Part shown: positions 5,901 to 6,613 of the stretch, piece after piece
Numbering within the stretch: the stretch's first letter is position 1
How the letters are laid out: every line of letters begins with the position of its first letter
Assembly (NCBI GenBank): GCA_031552355.1
Contig: JAVBMO010000184.1
Coordinates: forward strand, 1-6,613
DNA: 6,613 nucleotides
From: JAVBMO01 sp031552355
GTDB taxonomy: Bacteria > Bacteroidota > Bacteroidia > Bacteroidales > P3
Direction of reading: 5' to 3'
Program-made: the position numbers and the translations under genes
Notes under the pieces: model-generated
The model's input: only the letters and a program-made list of their open reading frames with translations
Told to the model about the DNA's origin: nothing
The model's database searches: none

Positions 5901-6613
5901 TTCGGCAAAAGCTTATTTAGACTCCTCACAATATTTCTACGTAAAAGTTACCAATATAAATACTTGTTTCGGTATCGACAGCCTGTATATTGATTTCAGC
6001 AATGTGGCAAACCTTTCGAAGAAAGATCCCTCTTGCTTTGAATCCTGCGACGGACAAGCGACTATAACGCTTACGACAGAAGCCACTCCTCCTGTAACCT
6101 ATCTTTGGGACGACAATTCCACTCAAAACAACCGTACAAATCTTTGTCGTGGCGATTACAGCGTTTTGGTAAAAGACAATGCCGGCTGCTCCAAAGAAAT
6201 AAAAGTTCCCATGACCCCACCGGATACATTGTCGAATATGGCACGAATAACGCCGCAACCCTGCAAAAAGGAATGTACGGGCGCCATCAAAATACAAACC
6301 ACAGGCGGAACACCGCCCTACCAGTTCAGATGGAGTACAGGCGAAACCACAGATTCCCTTAGCAACATTTGCGAAGGCACCTATATTTTGTACACCACAG
6401 ATGCTCATCTTTGTCAAAAAACGGATACCTTCTTTGTGCCGACTTCTGCAGATTTCATTCTTTTGGTTGAAACTTTCGACAACACTTGCCACGACATTTG
6501 TACAGGAAAAGCAATTCCTACACTGAGCAATGCCGATGCCCCCCCCTATCGTTTTGTATGGAGCAACGGTTCCACAGATAGCATTCAAAATAATCTTTGT
6601 GCAGGCCAATATT
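2998..6613 (+). CDS. Large secreted modular protein, N-terminal 1205 residues (DUF7948-like, SBBP propeller, PKD, SprB repeats); 3' end outside window
   Basis: The frame stays open from ATG 2998 to the window edge; an in-frame TAA at 2974-2976 rules out an earlier start. Residues 1-24 form a signal peptide (hydrophobic 5-18; likely cleavage after AKA, 22-24). Residues about 27-245 resemble the DUF7948 domain (ENKGQW at 33-38, NYYIGSD at 113-119, LYPNIDL at 138-144, IIDPLLIFSTY at its end). Residues about 246-760 carry seven [AS]-[TS]-x-x-G motifs (starting at 247, 313, 393, 486, 552, 615, 693), fitting a seven-bladed SBBP-type beta-propeller, and end in a CASCGG motif (728-733). Residues about 766-845 are a PKD domain (WDFGDG 796-801, HSY 811-813). 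Two Ig/PKD-like segments follow (about 850-920 and 924-1000), then SprB-like repeats from about 1010. Such proteins are exported by Sec and commonly by the type IX system, acting at or outside the outer membrane in adhesion or gliding; the diagnostic C-terminal domain is not in view. No enzyme active site was recognised. Confidence 0.93.
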   Translation, partial: MKYSFTLFAFWLCLLFAGCFTAKAHESDIVFKENKGQWHKNVLFCAEMNNNTLFIEKDGLTFVLKKADSEEAHSGHSHAYNDDGMRHAYKVHFKNKNTDCIPQGEGAFDDYSNYYIGSDTSRWAQNVRHFNAVVFKNLYPNIDLKIYSQNHILKYDLIVNPSGKIDHILFEYDGLDGMKLEKKSGNLVLTTSVGNITELAPYAYQFNGKIKQDIKSAYKLNCNRLQFSAENYNPSFPLIIDPLLIFSTYSGSTVDNWGYTATYDAKSCTYMAGVAFGNGYPTNIGAYQVNYAGGGTDVAIMKLSADGTTKLYATYLGGRYSEMPHSMIVNETNELVVFGTTGSDNFPTSATAYKRTFSGGDFLYYGGFQGFEFPIGSDIFVTKFSENGAFLTSTYVGGSKNDGLNYRIEYNYNSILKFGNDSLYNSYGDGARGEIITDDLSNIYIGSCTFSPDFPVTANAFQKIMSGRQEGVVFKLDYNLSTLIWSSFLGGSKDDAIYSVYTDSEYDLYVAGGTNSTNFPTTNNAFKRTYNGSSADGFVCKISYGGNQLINSSYIGSNAYDQCFFVRLDKDNLVYLLGQTKDKTSQFIKNANYKVTNGSQFICQLTPSLNQMEWSTVFGSGNPDFAPDLSLSAFGVDVCKRTYASGWGRWWYQKRDHGTSHLEYTNSAFQKTTDGQDFYLICLEARANGLNYASFFGEIDNRMDYGDDHVDGGTSRFDKKGTLYQSVCASCGGTQKFPITPDAYSITNNSSNCNNAVFRFSINEDFPVAYFQAPGSVCNTQTVNFTNLSRGTSYFWDFGDGQTSTANSPSHSYLQTGVFTVRLVASMPLSCHPNDTLEKQIIVMGGNNDTLNPVETCANLPTQIGLSPSIGMTYSWSPANKLSNPTVSNPYATIDANTLFSVIIFNGNCRDTLYQWVYIRTLPVDAGNNITTCSSPQILTATSSEPNVAYLWSSTSAFTDTLNINHSPSAKAYLDSSQYFYVKVTNINTCFGIDSLYIDFSNVANLSKKDPSCFESCDGQATITLTTEATPPVTYLWDDNSTQNNRTNLCRGDYSVLVKDNAGCSKEIKVPMTPPDTLSNMARITPQPCKKECTGAIKIQTTGGTPPYQFRWSTGETTDSLSNICEGTYILYTTDAHLCQKTDTFFVPTSADFILLVETFDNTCHDICTGKAIPTLSNADAPPYRFVWSNGSTDSIQNNLCAGQY
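6028..6613 (+). repeat. Three SprB-like protein repeats within the surface protein (third one truncated)
   Basis: Residues about 1011-1072, 1087-1148 and 1162-1205 share one plan: CxxxCxG, then a PPxxxxxW segment (PPVTYLW, PPYQFRW, PPYRFVW), a short S/T-G or D-N turn, and an (N/I)-(L/I)-C-x-G-x-Y strand. The first two end with a further cysteine (C1064, C1139). This matches the SprB repeat known from the Flavobacterium gliding adhesin SprB. The third copy is cut by the window edge, so more copies probably follow. The repeats are diverged at DNA level, so they are old duplications rather than a recent tandem expansion. Confidence 0.8.
6539..6546 (+). repeat. Homopolymer of eight C inside the surface-protein coding sequence
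   Basis: Codons GCC CCC CCC give an uninterrupted C8 run in the third SprB-like repeat (Ala-Pro-Pro, residues 1181-1183). The other copies encode the same Pro-Pro pair with mixed codons (CCTCCT, CCGCCC), so the run is not demanded by the protein. C tracts of this length can slip during replication, and a one-base change would shift the frame and truncate the protein. Confidence 0.7.

Noticed and set aside
5926..6609. 227-codon open frame on the - strand, Cys/Gly/Ile-rich
   Set aside because: It is antisense to the SprB-like repeats, which form a coherent exported protein. The odd composition is what the complement of Thr/Asn/Cys-rich codons gives.
2998..6613. Pseudogene or frameshifted gene
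   Set aside because: Codon-by-codon reading from 2998 to the end of the window found no stop and no break in domain continuity. The missing stop is due only to the window edge.

Overview
The window looks like chromosomal DNA from a member of the Bacteroidota, possibly a gliding or environmental lineage. Three things suggest this. The large downstream gene has an architecture typical of the phylum: an N-terminal domain resembling DUF7948, SBBP-type beta-propeller motifs, a PKD domain and SprB-like repeats. A perfect match to the phylum's -7 promoter element (TAnnTTTG) precedes that gene. Neither gene has a recognisable Shine-Dalgarno sequence. Genus and species cannot be determined from the sequence alone.

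Layout, all on the + strand. Bases 1-111 are an AT-rich leader with one weak promoter-like element. Bases 112-2409 encode a complete 765-residue UvrD/PcrA-type superfamily 1A DNA helicase with every canonical helicase motif and a C-terminal Tudor-like domain; it most likely starts at a TTG codon. Bases 2410-2997 are a 588-bp intergenic region. Most of it (2451-2891, 441 bp) is a compound tandem repeat: a 21-bp period continuing for 21 phased units, organised over most of its length into an 84-bp higher-order unit (4 x 21 bp), with traces of a 168-bp level. After the array come short palindromes, a T tract and a promoter. Bases 2998-6613 are the first 1205 codons of a giant secreted or surface protein that runs off the right edge with no stop codon.

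The two genes are probably separate transcription units. The first is a housekeeping DNA-repair helicase. The second is an accessory cell-surface or secreted modular protein, probably exported by the Sec system and then by the type IX secretion system, although the C-terminal sorting domain that would prove this lies outside the window. Nothing links the two functionally. The least explained element is the hierarchical 21/84-bp array between them. A run of eight Cs inside the surface-protein gene is a possible slippage site.
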